Shown: piece by piece, positions 1 through 11,837 of the stretch
How positions within the stretch are numbered: the stretch's first letter is position 1
How the letters are laid out: the number at the start of each line of letters is the position of its first letter
Source: Haematococcus lacustris
Taxonomy: Eukaryota; Chlorophyta; Chlorophyceae; Chlamydomonadales; Haematococcaceae
Reading direction: 5' to 3'
NCBI GenBank assembly: GCA_030144725.1
Contig: JASKMD010000018.1
Location: 1,766,099 to 1,830,098 of the forward strand
DNA: 64,000 nucleotides
The notes under the pieces: model-generated
What the model saw: only the letters and a program-made list of their open reading frames with translations
The model's database searches: none
What the model was told of the DNA's origin: nothing
Program-made: the position numbers and the translations under genes

Positions 1-140
1 CGCCCACTGCCCACCGCCGCTGCCCACCGCCGCTGCCCACCGCCCATGCCCACCGCCCATGCCCACCGCCCACTGCCCACTGCCCACCGCCCACTGCCCA
101 CCGCCCACTGCCCACCGCCACTGCCCACCGCCAACTGCGA
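1..140. repeat. CCCACTGCCCACCG minisatellite
   Basis: Tandem copies of a roughly 7-14 base C-rich unit (CCCACTGC / CCCACCGC) fill the left edge. From here to about 970 I see no recognisable gene. A short GGCAGG run lies near 465-490. The first exon of the LEA-like gene may be hidden in this stretch, but I cannot place it. Confidence 0.8.
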
Positions 141-971
141 CATCAGGAGCATGAACTAGGCAGCTGGCCTTGTAGCCTGCCAGGCTGCCTGTTCCTGGAG
201 GCAGCAACCCAGCTGTCGTGACTGTGGCCAGCACATCATGCAGGCGGTAGGGGTATCATTTGCCCTCACTGGCAAAGCAGCAGCTTGAGGACCGTTCACA
301 GCCTGACCTTGTGGTGTGTGGCTTGACTGCACAGGGTGGGGCTCAGGAGGTGGGCCATGATGTGAGGCAGGGGCTGGACCAGGCCCAGGTGGGTGCTCAC
401 AGGCAGCAAGCCTTCACACCATTTGCACCACCACTTACCCTGACCAGTGGGCACAGGCAGGGGCAGGCAGGGGCAGGCAGGGGCAGGCAGCGGACATGTG
501 ACACAGTGTTATTGCGTAGCTGGCTGCATGAGGCATGTACCAGGCTGGCAGTTGTCGTCAGCAGCTTTTGTCAGCAGCTGTGACAAGCAGCACAGACATC
601 ACAGGCAGATAATGCAACCCACTTGATGGAGCCCTCTGGACTCAACTGACAACCTATACCCTCACAGAACCTCGCTGCTCTAGGTGCTGCTGCTCAAGGA
701 CCCAACCAGCCCACTTCGTCATCAGCGTCAAGCCACCCTCGCTTTCCCTGCTTGAGCTCATCCACACTATTGTTTCATTTCAATTTGTGACATACGGCAG
801 CAGGGCAGGCACATCTCACATGGCCAGGGTTTGCACGAGTTTGTTTGATGGCTGAGGTTACATGCGACATGTGCATGACTGGTGTGATGCTGTGTGTCAG
901 CCACCTGGAGCAATCAGCATCTTCAGTGCTGTTCACCGCTGCTGCTGGTGGTGCTGGTGGTGCTGGTGCAG

Positions 972-1899
972 AGTGAGGTGTCAGGCTTGGTGTCAGATGT
1001 CAAGCACGGCAGCCAAGAGCTGGGCAGCAACCTGAGGGAAGGGGCCCAAGAGCGCGGTGACGAGGTGCGCAACAGCACTCGCGAGGCTGGCGACAACCTG
1101 AAGGATGGCGTCCACCAGGCTCAGGAGAACACAGAGCGTGCGCTGGACAACGCCAGCAGCACTGCCAATGTGAGTGGCGCGGTGCTGTCAGATGCCTGGG
1201 GTGTGACGTGTGTGAAATGTGTGGATGTGCAATGAGATCAAGGCATGGGGTTGTAAATGAGTGAGCACATGGGACAGTAAAAGCGAGACATTGTAGGCGT
1301 GTACGGCTCCATGGTATGTTCAGGGTGAGATGCTGGGACAGCAAGTACAAGACCTGTGGTGTGTGGAGCTGTGTAGTAAGAAAACATGAGTTGTGGTGTG
1401 TGGAGCTTTGTCCAACCCAAATGGCTGCTAACCTTTGGCCCAAGGTGTGGGGGCCACTCACTAAGGATGCTGGCCATTATGCAGGAGCTGGTCGACGGTG
1501 CCAAACAAGCCTTTAACTCGGCGGGTGCTGCAGTGCGTGACGGCCTGGGTGGCACTGGCGCCGCAGTGAAAGATGCGTGAGTGATTGGGAGGAGGGAAAG
1601 GGAAAAGTGTATTTAGTCACCGAGGGAGGAAGTGGGGGGGCGAGGGAAGAGAAGGGAAGGGAAGGGGGAGGGATAAGAAATAAATGAGCCTTGGCGTGCT
1701 ATCAACATTTTGTGATACGATCGCATGCCTCGTGCGTGCCTGCAGTGCCCGCTCCGCGAGCGACTCCGCGTCTGATGCAGCCGAAACCGCTCGCGATAAG
1801 GGCGCAAGCGCGGTGGAGGCTGGCGCGCGCGGAGTGAAGGAGGGTGCGGCTGAGGTGGAGGGCAGCGCTCGCCAGACCCGCGCCGACAGGGCGATGTGA
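972..1899 (+). CDS. LEA-like hydrophilic Ala/Gly/Lys-rich protein (5' end missing)
   Basis: Three exons in consistent phase: 972-1169, 1485-1576 and 1746-1899, stop TGA at 1897. Donors are GTGAGT and acceptors GCAG. The 147-residue product is strongly hydrophilic, rich in Ala, Gly, Asp, Glu, Lys and Ser, without Cys or membrane segments, and shows loose 11-residue-like periodicity (repeats such as GAKQAFNSAG, AARSASDS, DAAETARDKG, GARGVKEGA). This is typical of group-3 LEA or LEA-like proteins, which stay disordered in water and fold to amphipathic helices on drying and are linked to dehydration and stress. The first exon is not resolved: no in-frame ATG precedes 972, and position 971 ends a plausible acceptor after a GTGCTG-rich tract. 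The assignment rests on composition and periodicity only, so another disordered helical protein (for example an apolipoprotein-like one) is possible. Confidence 0.55.
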
Positions 1900-2514
1900 C
1901 AATGGACCGGACTAACTATCGAACAGTACGTGAGCTGATAAGTTGATTAGGTCGACAATTGCAGTTTTGCCGGAGTCCGCACGTTGCAAATTTTCCAATT
2001 TTGCAATTTCCTTTGTTTCAGTTTCGGTTGTTATCTCAGCATTTTGCGATATGCTGTGTGGTGCTTTACAGAGTTGAGCTTGCGAGTGTTGTCTTGCAAA
2101 CATGTGCTAGTTAAGCAGGCGATGTCTTGTAATCTTGGGAAAATTAGTGTGTCCCTGCCTTGGCTTCATGCCACTTCCACTTCAAGACTACCCGTACGCA
2201 CCCGGGGAAATTGAAGTGGTGAATATAACCTGCCTCAACGCCAAGTGGGAAATGGCTGCCATATCGCAGGCTGAACCATACTTCAGTACCTTCACTAGGT
2301 GATTGTGCATACCTCGCTTGCCCACCTCTGATGCCTGCTCGAAGCCAGGTCATTGCGCCCAGATGGTGGTGCATGGCATGCCAATACCAACACTCGCCAC
2401 CGTCCTCGGCCTCGCTGACCTGCCCTTGACTTGTCCCTGACCTGGACCCTGAGCTTGCCCCCCCGCCCTGACCAGGCCGGGGGAGGGTCAGGGCCATGGG
2501 TCATAACCGTGGCC

Positions 2515-2602
2515 ATCGGTCATATGTCATGGGTCATGTGTCATGGGTCATGGGTCATGGGTCGTGGGTCATGGGTCATGGGTCATGGGTCATGGGTCAT
2601 CA
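2515..2602. repeat. CATGGGT heptamer repeat
   Basis: About a dozen tandem copies of TCATGGG with minor variants. The stretch 1900-3037 otherwise holds no gene that I recognise; the ORFs reading through it are short and low in complexity. Confidence 0.8.
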
Positions 2603-3037
2603 GCGAGACGCTTGTCAGCACCACAGTGGCCAGCAGCTCACGTGCATGCACCAACTCCTCACCCGCTCCTTATCACATCGCATTAGTACTTCTGCGGCAG
2701 CCAACCCCCCACCCTCAACCCCGTCCTACTGAACTGCCCGGGCTGCACCTCCACCTCTCCCAGAGACCAACATGTGACATCTTACATGAAAAGGTTCGCC
2801 GGAAATGTCAAGACCCTCACCTACTTAGCCAATGTCATCACCCTAACCATGAACTGCCACTCATGAAGTGCCATGATGACACCCGCCCCCAGCTTGCTCA
2901 CATTTGCCTCTCCTCGTCAAGCACCCTTACTCCAAGCTACGCAGCCTTCGTTTGCCCACCAGGTTCACCACACCTCGACCAGCGCCCCCTCCAGCACTAC
3001 CTCCCTCCCACCCCACATGGCCAACCTTTCGCCCACA

Positions 3038-3239
3038 TTAGACCTCGTTCAGCAGCTCTTCCAGAGCGCTGTGCATGCTGGCCAGCTCCTGCCGCTGGGC
3101 GCTGCTGCTGGCCCTGCTGCTGCAAGGCTCCAAGTCCAGCAGCAGCAGCAGGGACAGCGCAGCAGACCGCAACGACTTGACGCTCTTGGCAGCCCACGAC
3201 CTCTGGGGAGAGGGGCGGTGGGCAGAGTCCCCTAAACCC

Positions 3240-3276
<37 letters not shown>

Positions 3277-3677
3277 CTGCCCCAGCATGGCCTGCCTCCC
3301 CACCGCCCCGACTTAGGCTGCTCGCTGGGTCTCCCCCTGCTGCCTCTCCCCTTGGCCTGCCCTCGCTGCATGGGCTGCCCTGGCCACCTGCCCCACTCAC
3401 CCCGCCCTCCCTCCTGCCCTGGCTGCTGCTGGCAGCGCCCATGGCGGCCACCTGCAGGTCAGCCCACAAGCTGGTGATGCGCTGTGTGAGGCGCATCAGC
3501 TGATCTGGGGTGGCTGGCTGCAGGGGGAGGGTGGGCGGCAAGCCCCACAGCTGTAGGGGTGGCGGCAGGGCTGCCGGGCCGCCATTGCTGCTGCTGCCAC
3601 CACCATCAGGCAGGTGACAGGCAGCTGAGGCTGCATCAACGGCAGTGGGGGTGGAGCGAGGAGACACAAGTCCATAC

Positions 3678-3708
<31 letters not shown>

Positions 3709-6700
3709 TGCTCAACTCGGCAGCAGTGGTGGTGGGGTCAGCTGCTCCTGCCCCTACTGCTGTCCCAGCTGCTGTGGGTAGGGTGGATGCACTGCTGGTT
3801 GGTACATTCATAGAAGGGGGCAGGTCTGGGGAAGCCACATCTAACTCTCCTCTTGCTGCTGCTACTGCTACTCTTGCCACTGCTGCTGCCGAGGCCAGGG
3901 AAGAGTTGTAGTTGGGTGTCAGCGGTACTGCTGTCACCTCAGGCGGGTGGTCTGCAGCAGAAGCTGCCAGGCATGGGGTTGTTGCAGCCATGCGGTCATG
4001 GCGCAGCTGGTGGTAGCGGTGGCGTAAGGCATGAGCCGCGAGCTGCAGCACGGTGGCTCTCATCTGCAAGGGCCCAGGCGCACCCCAGCATCACTAGAAT
4101 ATGACCACGTTAATTTATCTGGCTCGGATGCATAGAAAGTGTATGGGATTATTAGGACATGAAAATATATAGATATGGGAATGAAATTGTTATAGATGTA
4201 TAGGAATCATGGTCATAAGACATGGGCTAGCACCACCTGCTCACCAAGGACAAGGACACTAGTAGCCCACCAGCATAGGTTCATGAAGGCAAGGGACAAG
4301 GCATGAGACAAAGCAAACGGCATGGCATGCTAATGTGACAGGGGTTAGAGCCATTACGCCCGTCAACACATCAACAAGCAGCAACTAAGGAGCGGTTCAC
4401 CTCAACCAACACTGAGACGTCTGTACTGCTGCGATGCAATGGTGATATCACTCACCTGTAGAGTAACTAAAGTGTAACACCATTGGGTTTGAGCAAGCAA
4501 CCGTGACCCAACAGCACCGCAACAGCTTCCGGTCCAGTCACCAGAACTGCGTGGCCCTGAGGGCCCACTGCCGCTATGGAGGCCAATGCTACCGATGGCA
4601 GTGACAGCAGCTCAGCCCGCAGCAGATGTGTTGACAGCGGCGGCGGTGGTAGCAACAGTGATGATGTTGCGCCGGTGCTACAAGCGGCCATACAGTATAG
4701 TGCTTAATTGAGGCAGTTGCTTCGCTCACAAAGAAATGCAGCTGTTGACTCAGGTGCTGTAACAAATACAGCTGTTGACACACATGGCATGAGGGGTGGG
4801 TTCACCTTGGTTGAGAGTGCTATTGACATGTTGATATGGTGAGCTGGTGAATTCACATGTTGGAACACATGCCATGAGGCTGGTAAGCAGCAGACCTTTG
4901 CCACTGTGTAAGGGAGGAGGGCTCCATCAACTGCTCATATCACTAGTATCTATACCTTTGGCACTGTCACCAACCATGTCTCTATAGGGTCCTTGGGGCA
5001 GGTTAGGGCAGCCACCACCACCAACCCAGTGAGTCACGGACACGTGTCGATGCAAGTTCATCTGTCGGGCAGGCACTGTTGTGACAAAGAAATTGAAATT
5101 GGGGCAGGTTGGGGCGGCCATCACCCATCGAGTCACCAACACACCGTATCAGTGCCGCAGTCAACCAACCTAGCGACTAACAAGGGCTACTGAAAGCCAC
5201 CGCACCATAGTGCTGACACATCCATGTCTGCATAGCTATTTATAAATATTTGAATCACACTCATGTCGGGTCCTGCTTGCGCATGCACCACCCTCGCCTG
5301 CGTTTTCCTTACTTTAGTTTCTGCTGCCCTGCCCTCAGTCCTGCACCTCCCACTCTGGGGCTGACACCACCCACCCACCTCCACTGCTCCTGCGGGCAGC
5401 TCTCCCGGGCAGTCTAGCAGCGCCAGGCAGCACTGCAAGTCCAGGCCTAGCAGCGCAGCAGCGGCAGGGCCAGCTGACTGCAGCACCACCAGCATGCCCT
5501 CCAACACCTGCACCCAGGGCGGGGTAGGTTAGGTTAGCAGAGTTAGGTTAGCAGGGTCTGGTTAGCAGAGTTAGGTTAGCAGAGTTAGGTTAGCAGAGTC
5601 TGGTTAGCGGAGGTAGGCCTGGGGTTGGGTTAGCAGAGAGAGGAGGGAGGAGAGGAGGAGAAGAGAGAGGAGGAGAGGGCGAGTAGGACTGGCAAGAGTC
5701 AGGGGCAGTCAGGGCGGGCACAATGTAGTTTGGCTGATGACGGAGGATTGAGGTCACCTGACTGCCCACCCTGGCCCTGCCTGCCTAGGTTAAGCTAGAG
5801 TAGCTAAGCTAGGGTATGCTAGGGCTAAGACAAGAAAGGGATATACAAAGCATTCGCCGGCGTGACAGGGCCACATTTGCCCCCCACAAGTACGCCCCTT
5901 CACCCCTGAGCACATTTCTGCATCTGGCTAGGTTCAAACCCTTAGCAACCTTAGCATCTGCCAAGCAACTCAGGCCACTCGTCCATGGAGCGGGGGGAGG
6001 GCCATCCCCATCCCTCGCGGGATGCTAGGGTTAGGGGTTTAGGTCTAGGGTTTAGGGCTAGGGTTTGGGGCTAGGGTTTAGAGTTAGGGTTTATGGTCAG
6101 GCGGGAGAGTCAGGGTGAGGTAGGGTTAGGGTTAGGGTTAGGGTTAGGGTTAGGGTTAGGGTTAGGGTTAGGGTTAGGGTTAGGGTTAGGGTTAGGGTTA
6201 GGGTTAGGGTTAGGGTTAGGGTTAGGGTTAGGGGGTTAGGGGGTTAGGGGGTTGGGTTAGGGTTACCGCCTGGGGACCGCCAGATCGCCCCGCCTGGCCC
6301 CACCTGACTTACCTCTGGGCTGGGTTCAGTGTCCAACAGCTTGACCACGGCCGGCAGCAGCCGCGGTGAGCGCCTCAAGGCCGCGTGGAGGGCAGCAGGG
6401 GGCCCCCCTGGCCCTAGGTGCAGCCAGCTGCCCACCAGCTCCACCAGGCGCAGTGCAGCATCCACTGCTGCTGGGGTCACGTGGTTGGCCTGGAGAGCAT
6501 GGCAGCAGGCAGGCAGGCGCAGCAGGGCGACTGTACATGATGCTTGATATGAAAGGGTTAGTGGGTTAGGGTTAGGGTAAGGGTTCAGGTCAGGGTCAGG
6601 GTCAGGGTTGGCGTTAACCCTTACCCTAACCCTCTGAAAGGTGTGTGTGTGTGTGTGTTCGTGACCCCACACACCAGACAGCCAGCCTATTCTAGAAGCA

Positions 6701-9700
6701 GGCTGGTGGTCAACACAAAGACATGGACTGTGACGTTGCTCAGAGCACTGCTGCCTGCTGCCTGCTGCTGGCCCTCCGCCCCAGCCCCCGCACCCACCCC
6801 ACCACCTGCCTGCTCCTGAGCAGCAGCGTCTAGCACATCCACAAGGCAGTCCAGCAGTCCAGCATCCAGCAGCTGGCGGGAGGCTGGACCCAGCAGCTGG
6901 TCAGAAGCTGCTCTGGGACCTTTTGACTGCTCACCACCCCGCTGCTGATCTTCGCCCCCTTGCTGCTCCTGCTCCTGCTCCTGCTGCTCCTGCTGCTCCT
7001 GCACTCCTTCCTTTGACATTTCCACTGGCCCAACCTGCTCTTGCACTTCCTCCTCCTGCTGCTGCTGCGCCTGCTGCTGGCCCGGCTGCCGCTCCTGCCC
7101 CTCCTGCTCCTTCTGTTTCTCCTGCTGCTGCCCCTCCTGCTGCTGCCCCTCCTGCTGCTGCCCCTCCTGCTGCTGCCCCTCCTGCTGCTGCCCCTCCTGC
7201 TGCTGCCCCTCCTGCTGCTGCCCCTGCTGCTGCTCACAGTGCATCAGGGCCACCAGCAGGTCCAGGCTCTTCTCCAGCAGCCGTGGATCTAGAGTATTCC
7301 CAGCTACCCACAGCAGCTGCAGGCAGGCTGCGGGGCTGCTGAGCAGTGACAGCCAGGCGTTGTGCCCCTGGAGCAGCAGCAGGAGGGTTGGGCAGCGGGT
7401 GGGTGGGTGGGTGGGTGGGTGGGTGGGTGGGTGGGTGGGTGGGTGGGTGGGTGGGTGGGTGGGTGGGTGGGTGGGTGGGTGGGTGGGTGGGTGGGTGGGT
7501 GGGTGGGTGGGTGGGTGGGTGGGTGGGTGGGTGGGTGGGTGGGTGGGTGGGTGGGTGGGTGGGTGGGTGGGTGGGTGGGTGGGTGGGTGGGTGGGTGGGT
7601 GGGTGGGTGGGTGGGTGGGTGGGTGGGTGGGTGGGTGGGTGGGTGGGTGGGTGGGTGGGTGGGTGGGTGGGTGGGTGGGTGGGTGGGTGGGTGGGTGGGT
7701 GGGTGGGTGGGTGGGTGGGTGGGTGGGTGGGTGGGTGGGTGGGTGGGTGGGTGGGTGGGTGGGTGGGTGGGTGGGTGGGTGGGTGGGTGGGTGGGTGGGT
7801 GGGTGGGTGGGTGGGTGGGTGGGTGGGTGGGTGGGTGGGTGGGTGGGTGGGTGGGTGGGTGGGTGGGTGGGTGGGTGGGTGGGTGGGTGGGTGGGTGGGT
7901 GGGTGGGTGGGTGGGTGGGTGGGTGGGTGGGTGGGTGGGTGGGTGGGTGGGTGGGTGGGTGGGTGGGTGGGTGGGTGGGTGGGTGGGTGGGTGGGTGGGT
8001 GGGTGGGTGGGTGGGTGGGTGGGTGGGTGGGTGGGTGGGTGGGTGGGTGGGTGGGTGGGTGGGTGGGTGGGTGGGTGGGTGGGTGGGTGGGTGGGTGGGT
8101 GGGTGGGTGGGTGGGTGGGTGGGTGGGTGGGTGGGTGGGTGGGTGGGTGGGTGGGTGGGTGGGTGGGTGGGTGGGTGGGTGGGTGGGTGGGTGGGTGGGT
8201 GGGTGGGTGGGTGGGTGGGTGGGTGGGTGGGTGGGTGGGTGGGTGGGTGGGTGGGTGGGTGGGTGGGTGGGTGGGTGGGTGGGTGGGTGGGTGGGTGGGT
8301 GGGTGGGTGGGTGGGTGGGTGGGTGGGTGGGTGGGTGGGTGGGTGGGTGGGTGGGTGGGTGGGTGGGTGGGTGGGTGGGTGGGTGGGTGGGTGGGTGGGT
8401 GGGTGGGTGGGTGGGTGGGTGGGTGGGTGGGTGGGTGGGTGGGTGGGTGGGTGGGTGGGTGGGTGGGTGGGTGGGTGGGTGGGTGGGTGGGTGGGTGGGT
8501 GGGTGGGTGGGTGGGTGGGTGGGTGGGTGGGTGGGTGGGTGGGTGGGTGGGTGGGTGGGTGGGTGGGTGGGTGGGTGGGTGGGTGGGTGGGTGGGTGGGT
8601 GGGTGGGTGGGTGGGTGGGTGGGTGGGTGGGTGGGTGGGTGGGTGGGTGGGTGGGTGGGTGGGTGGGTGGGTGGGTGGGTGGGTGGGTGGGTGGGTGGGT
8701 GGGTGGGTGGGTGGGTGGGTGGGTGGGTGGGTGGGTGGGTGGGTGGGTGGGTGGGTGGGTGGGTGGGTGGGTGGGTGGGTGGGTGGGTGGGTGGGTGGGT
8801 GGGTGGGTGGGTGGGTGGGTGGGTGGGTGGGTGGGTGGGTGGGTGGGTGGGTGGGTGGGTGGGTGGGTGGGTGGGTGGGTGGGTGGGTGGGTGGGTGGGT
8901 GGGTGGGTGGGTGGGTGGGTGGGTGGGTGGGTGGGTGGGTGGGTGGGTGGGTGGGTGGGTGGGTGGGTGGGTGGGTGGGTGGGTGGGTGGGTGGGTGGGT
9001 GGGTGGGTGGGTGGGTGGGTGGGTGGGTGGGTGGGTGGGGAGGGGGAAGAGTAGAAAGGAGGGGGAAGAGTAGAAAGGAGGGGGAAGAGTAGAAAGGAGG
9101 GGGAAGAGTAGAAAGGAGGGGGAGGAAGGAAGGTAAGGAGGACAATTGGTATGGAACAAGTTTGAAGGTAATGTGCCTGCTACAGTAGAGAGCTAATAGT
9201 GAAGGGTTGAGGGCTAGGTCTGGAATGTTCTTAAGCTTGTGGAGTCAGCTTAGCTTTGAGGAGGTGCAGCCAGGTGAAATGGTTTGGTCAGCCTAAGGTG
9301 GTGAGGGGACACAGGTGTGGGAGCTAAGGGGAAGGTGGGGTGGGGAGTGGAGTGTCAGGCGTGACCTACAGGCTTACGCAGGGCCACGCTACCTAGGCGG
9401 CACAGCTCGCACAGCGCTGGGACGTCAGTGACCAACAGAAGGACATCTCTGAAGAGGCCTAGCAGGCTGGGGTGCTGGGCCAGTAGCAAGCTGAGGGAGC
9501 TGTGGGTGGCCAGGTTGGCAGCAATGCCTGTGCAGATCTCCAGCTCCCGCTGCGGTGGAGCTGGCCCTTCTGAAACGGGGAGGGCTGTCTGGGCTAAAGA
9601 TTTTTCGATCCATTTGGTCAAGACCACGAGGATGGGCGTGCGGCGGACCATGACATCCGCCATCGCGTCCCCCGCAGACAGATCCCAGAGCAGCATCCCC

Positions 9701-9780
9701 GCCTGCTCGTGCTGCCCCGACACATCCTCGAATTTTGTAACTAGTGACGCGACGCTATCCTCGTTGAATGCGGTGTCCAT
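3038..9780 (-). CDS. SAAL1-like armadillo/HEAT-type helical protein
   Basis: Minus-strand gene with ATG at 9780-9778. Exons I can support: 9370-9780 (137 codons), about 6730-7367, 6313-6489, 5379-5507 and 3038-4063 (stop 3038-3040). The first exon resembles the SAAL1 family (serum amyloid A-like 1, a proposed cell-proliferation regulator): LLWDLSAGDAMADVMVRRT, then the family block RELEICTGIAANLATHS, then helical-repeat text ending PALCELCR. Exon 2 continues with a helical block (AWLSLLSSPAACLQLLW) before a long Gln/Glu-rich insert (about 6960-7240). Exons 3 and 4 are Leu-rich helices. The last exon is Ala/Ser/Gly-rich and ends QELASMHSALEELLNEV. The donor of exon 2 is unclear, because an in-frame TAG occurs at 6687 before a good GT, and an extra exon may lie at 4440-4700. 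Introns hold TTAGGG, TCAGGG and GGGT arrays. Family call by remembered conservation; the last two exons are less certain. Confidence 0.6.
5522..5640. repeat. GTTAGCAGA-type minisatellite in SAAL1-like intron
   Basis: Several copies of a 14-base-like unit containing GTTAGG and TTAGCAGAG, in the intron between the exons at 5379-5507 and 6313-6489. Degenerate GGGTTTAGGG text follows at 6000-6100 and grades into the telomere-type array. Confidence 0.7.
6115..6240 (+). repeat. Interstitial (TTAGGG)n array
   Basis: About 19 near-perfect tandem copies of TTAGGG, followed by three GGGGGTTA-like copies, inside an intron of the SAAL1-like gene. TTAGGG is the vertebrate-type telomere unit, which some Chlamydomonadales are reported to use; others use TTTAGGG or TTTTAGGG. 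Since genes lie on both sides this is interstitial, not a chromosome end. Confidence 0.9.
6555..6640. repeat. Mixed TTAGGG/TCAGGG array with inverted CCCTAA tail
   Basis: GGGTTA units change to GGGTCA units within a few copies and are then followed by the opposite orientation (AACCCTTACCCTAACCC). It lies just upstream of exon 3 of the minus-strand SAAL1-like gene. It shows two hexamer types in one short array. Confidence 0.85.
7397..9040 (+). repeat. 1.64-kb (GGGT)n tetranucleotide array
   Basis: About 410 practically uninterrupted copies of GGGT fill the first intron of the SAAL1-like gene, beginning about 30 bases beyond the exon-2 acceptor. The other strand reads (ACCC)n, so the transcript is C-rich. 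All frames stay open through it, giving spurious ORFs of VGGW/THPP repeats. It is followed at 9041-9122 by four copies of a 19-base purine-rich unit (AGGGGGAAGAGTAGAAAGG). Confidence 0.95.
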
Positions 9781-9963
9781 ATAGATATCAGCAAGCACAC
9801 CGTCCTAAAACCCCTACACTTCTCCACAGCAGTGAGTGAACGGTGTATGTCCCTAACTAACAACCGATATTGTCGGCTTTTCTCCCTCACTCTGAGATCC
9901 TTGCTGAATCAACTCGCACCGTCGACACCTATTAACGTAGAATCAACGTACACCAGCTTGCAA
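9781..9963. promoter_or_regulatory. Shared 183-bp 5' region of SAAL1-like and PSBY genes
   Basis: The start codons of the minus-strand SAAL1-like gene (9780) and plus-strand PSBY (9964) are separated by only 183 bases, so both 5' UTRs and core promoters must lie here or overlap the neighbouring exon. I see no clear TATA box. Inference from layout. Confidence 0.5.
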
Positions 9964-10768
9964 ATGGCAACCCTGCGTGCTTCCCAGGCTATCTCCGCCA
10001 AGCCCGTAATTGGCGGCATCAGCAGGAGGGCAGTCATCGTCCGCGCTCATGCCAAGCAATCCAGGCCCGTGATGGAGGCAGCGAAGGCAATGAGCCTGGC
10101 TACGCTGAGTGGGGCCGTCCTTGCCCCCCAAGCAGCGCAAGCAGCAACCGAAGTTGCTCAACTTGCTGCCGGAGACAACAGGCCCTTGATTCTCGGCACG
10201 CTGCTGCTGCCAGTGCTGGGCTGGGTGGCGTTTAACATCGGTGGACCCCTTTTTGCCCAGCTGGACAAGATGGGCGAGCGCGCTGACGAGACTACGCCTG
10301 ATAAGCGCTCTCTGAGATTGAAGCGAGCTGTCATTGGGCCGATGGCGGGACTAGGGCTCTTGGCAGCAACGCAGAGCGCTGAAGCCGCGACGGAGATCGC
10401 ACAGCTGGCTACCGGGGACAACAGGCCGATAATCCTGCTTACGGTGCGATCCGTGCGCGAGCACATGATGTACATGCCATGCAAGCGCCCTGCACCGGCA
10501 TCACGCTAAATTCCCACAGCTCCCGATGCATTAGGTTTAGCGATTGCTTGCCACTGTGGATCCTCACTATGCCTCAGCCCTTGGAGATGCTACATACACC
10601 AACATGTCCTTTCTGGATGATGTGCTGCAGCTGCTACTGCCAGTGCTCGGCTGGGTGGCATTCAACATTGGTGGACCCCTTTTTGCCCAGCTGGACAAGA
10701 TGGGCGAACGTGCTGACGAGACTACCCCTGACAAGCGGTCTCTGCGCATCAGCACTAAGAGGTCCTAA
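9964..10768 (+). CDS. PSBY: Photosystem II protein PsbY precursor (two-copy polyprotein)
   Basis: Two exons, 9964-10443 and 10631-10768 (stop TAA), join in phase to 205 residues. The start at 9964 (MATLRASQAISAKP) opens an Arg/Ser/Ala-rich chloroplast transit peptide up to about residue 37. Two tandem PsbY units follow. Each has a hydrophobic lumen-type signal ending in AxA (APQAAQAA near residue 60; TQSAEAA near 143), the motif AGDNRP or TGDNRP, and one membrane span, LLLPVLGWVAFNIGGP, followed by LFAQLDKMGERADETTPDKR. PsbY is a small manganese-centre-associated photosystem II subunit near cytochrome b559. In plants and algae one nuclear precursor is cut into two PsbY peptides, which fits this layout. 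The intron falls inside the second unit, and exon 2 is nearly identical to the equivalent part of exon 1. Confidence 0.93.
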
Positions 10769-11630
10769 GCAGGCAAGCGGCAGGCAAGCGGCAGGCAAGC
10801 GCTGCCTATTGATGCCAAAGGCATGGGAATGGTAGGCCAGGCCAAATGACATGCTGGGTGTGGTAGGTAACAGGCTCCCCACTGTAGCTGAGAATGCCGA
10901 TCCCCGTGCTTCTCAACCCACATGCCTGCCAATGTACCCTGCCTGCTTAGATGGCAAGGTGCCCACTTGTTCACCCACGCAATTGCCTGATCAGCCCAGC
11001 CCAGCTTTCTTACAGTTCTGCCTATGGTCGCACATGCTTGGCGCGCAGATGTTTTGTACTGGCGAAGATGGCAAGTCCATGCAGCAACCCATGCCCTGGT
11101 AGAGCGCCCGGCTGGCTCAATGCAGCCAATGCCAGGGTGGGGCATTTGGAGCCTGTTAGGTACCTGCAACGGCCAACGGGCCAGCAGCCAGGGAGCTAAG
11201 TGCTCCCGCACTGCAGTCAGACGTGTACCTTGACTAGTTGGTGTTGCTCGTGGTGGCTGCAATGCCAGGAGACTATGTCGATAAAGCGGGCGCAGCACTC
11301 GGTGTGTATGTTCATAGGTTGGTAGGGGTAGGGGCAAGGGGCTGGTTAGGAGGCGGTCGATTGCCAAATGCAGTGGTCCTTGCAGACTGATTTGTTTTGT
11401 GTGGTGCTTGTGTGATTGGGAAAGGTGAGGACAGGTCTTATCCAGACACTGGCAGGACTGGATGTGTCCATGTGACTCGCTTGAAACAGCTGTCCTTGAG
11501 TGTGCGGTGCGACAAACGTCGGTTAAGGGTACCGCATCGGTGACACGAGAGTGTGCACAGCCTCATCCCCAACAATCGACTCTGGTTTATGACATGGTCT
11601 CAGGCTGCGTTATGCTCACACGCTCGTGTT
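10769..11630. other. Intergenic, no gene recognised
   Basis: This stretch between the convergent ends of PSBY and the NAD(P)-binding gene contains only short unsupported ORFs. It begins with three copies of GCAGGCAAGCG (10768-10801) just after the PSBY stop. No repeat array, RNA gene or transposon signal was seen. Confidence 0.6.
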
Positions 11631-11631
11631 A

Positions 11632-11636
11632 TTACA
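11632..11636 (-). terminator. Candidate TGTAA poly(A) signal of the NAD(P)-binding gene
   Basis: TTACA on the plus strand reads TGTAA on the minus strand, about 200 bases past the stop at 11838. TGTAA is the usual volvocine/chlamydomonad polyadenylation signal. Short motif, so weak by itself. Confidence 0.35.
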
Positions 11637-11837
11637 TACTAACTAGAGATTATGGCTGTATTGGATGACGCGACGAAAGACATTCATCTTCGGTGTCACA
11701 AAACCTGTTGTGATAGCGTGGTATTTATAGACTCGGTGAGATCGCATCACTGGAGGTCAAAGAAAGACACGATCACGAAGCAGCGCAGAATAAAGTGCTG
11801 AGCACGTCAACAGTCTCTTTAACTGCAGAGCCTTGGA

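Noticed and set aside
6115..6240. Chromosome end marked by telomere repeats
   Set aside because: The array is only about 120 bases, inside an intron with exons of the same gene on both sides.
7234..9159. Long ORFs of about 560-640 codons (VGGW or THPP repeats)
   Set aside because: They are readings of the GGGT array, which has no stop codon in any frame. Periodicity is purely that of the tetramer.
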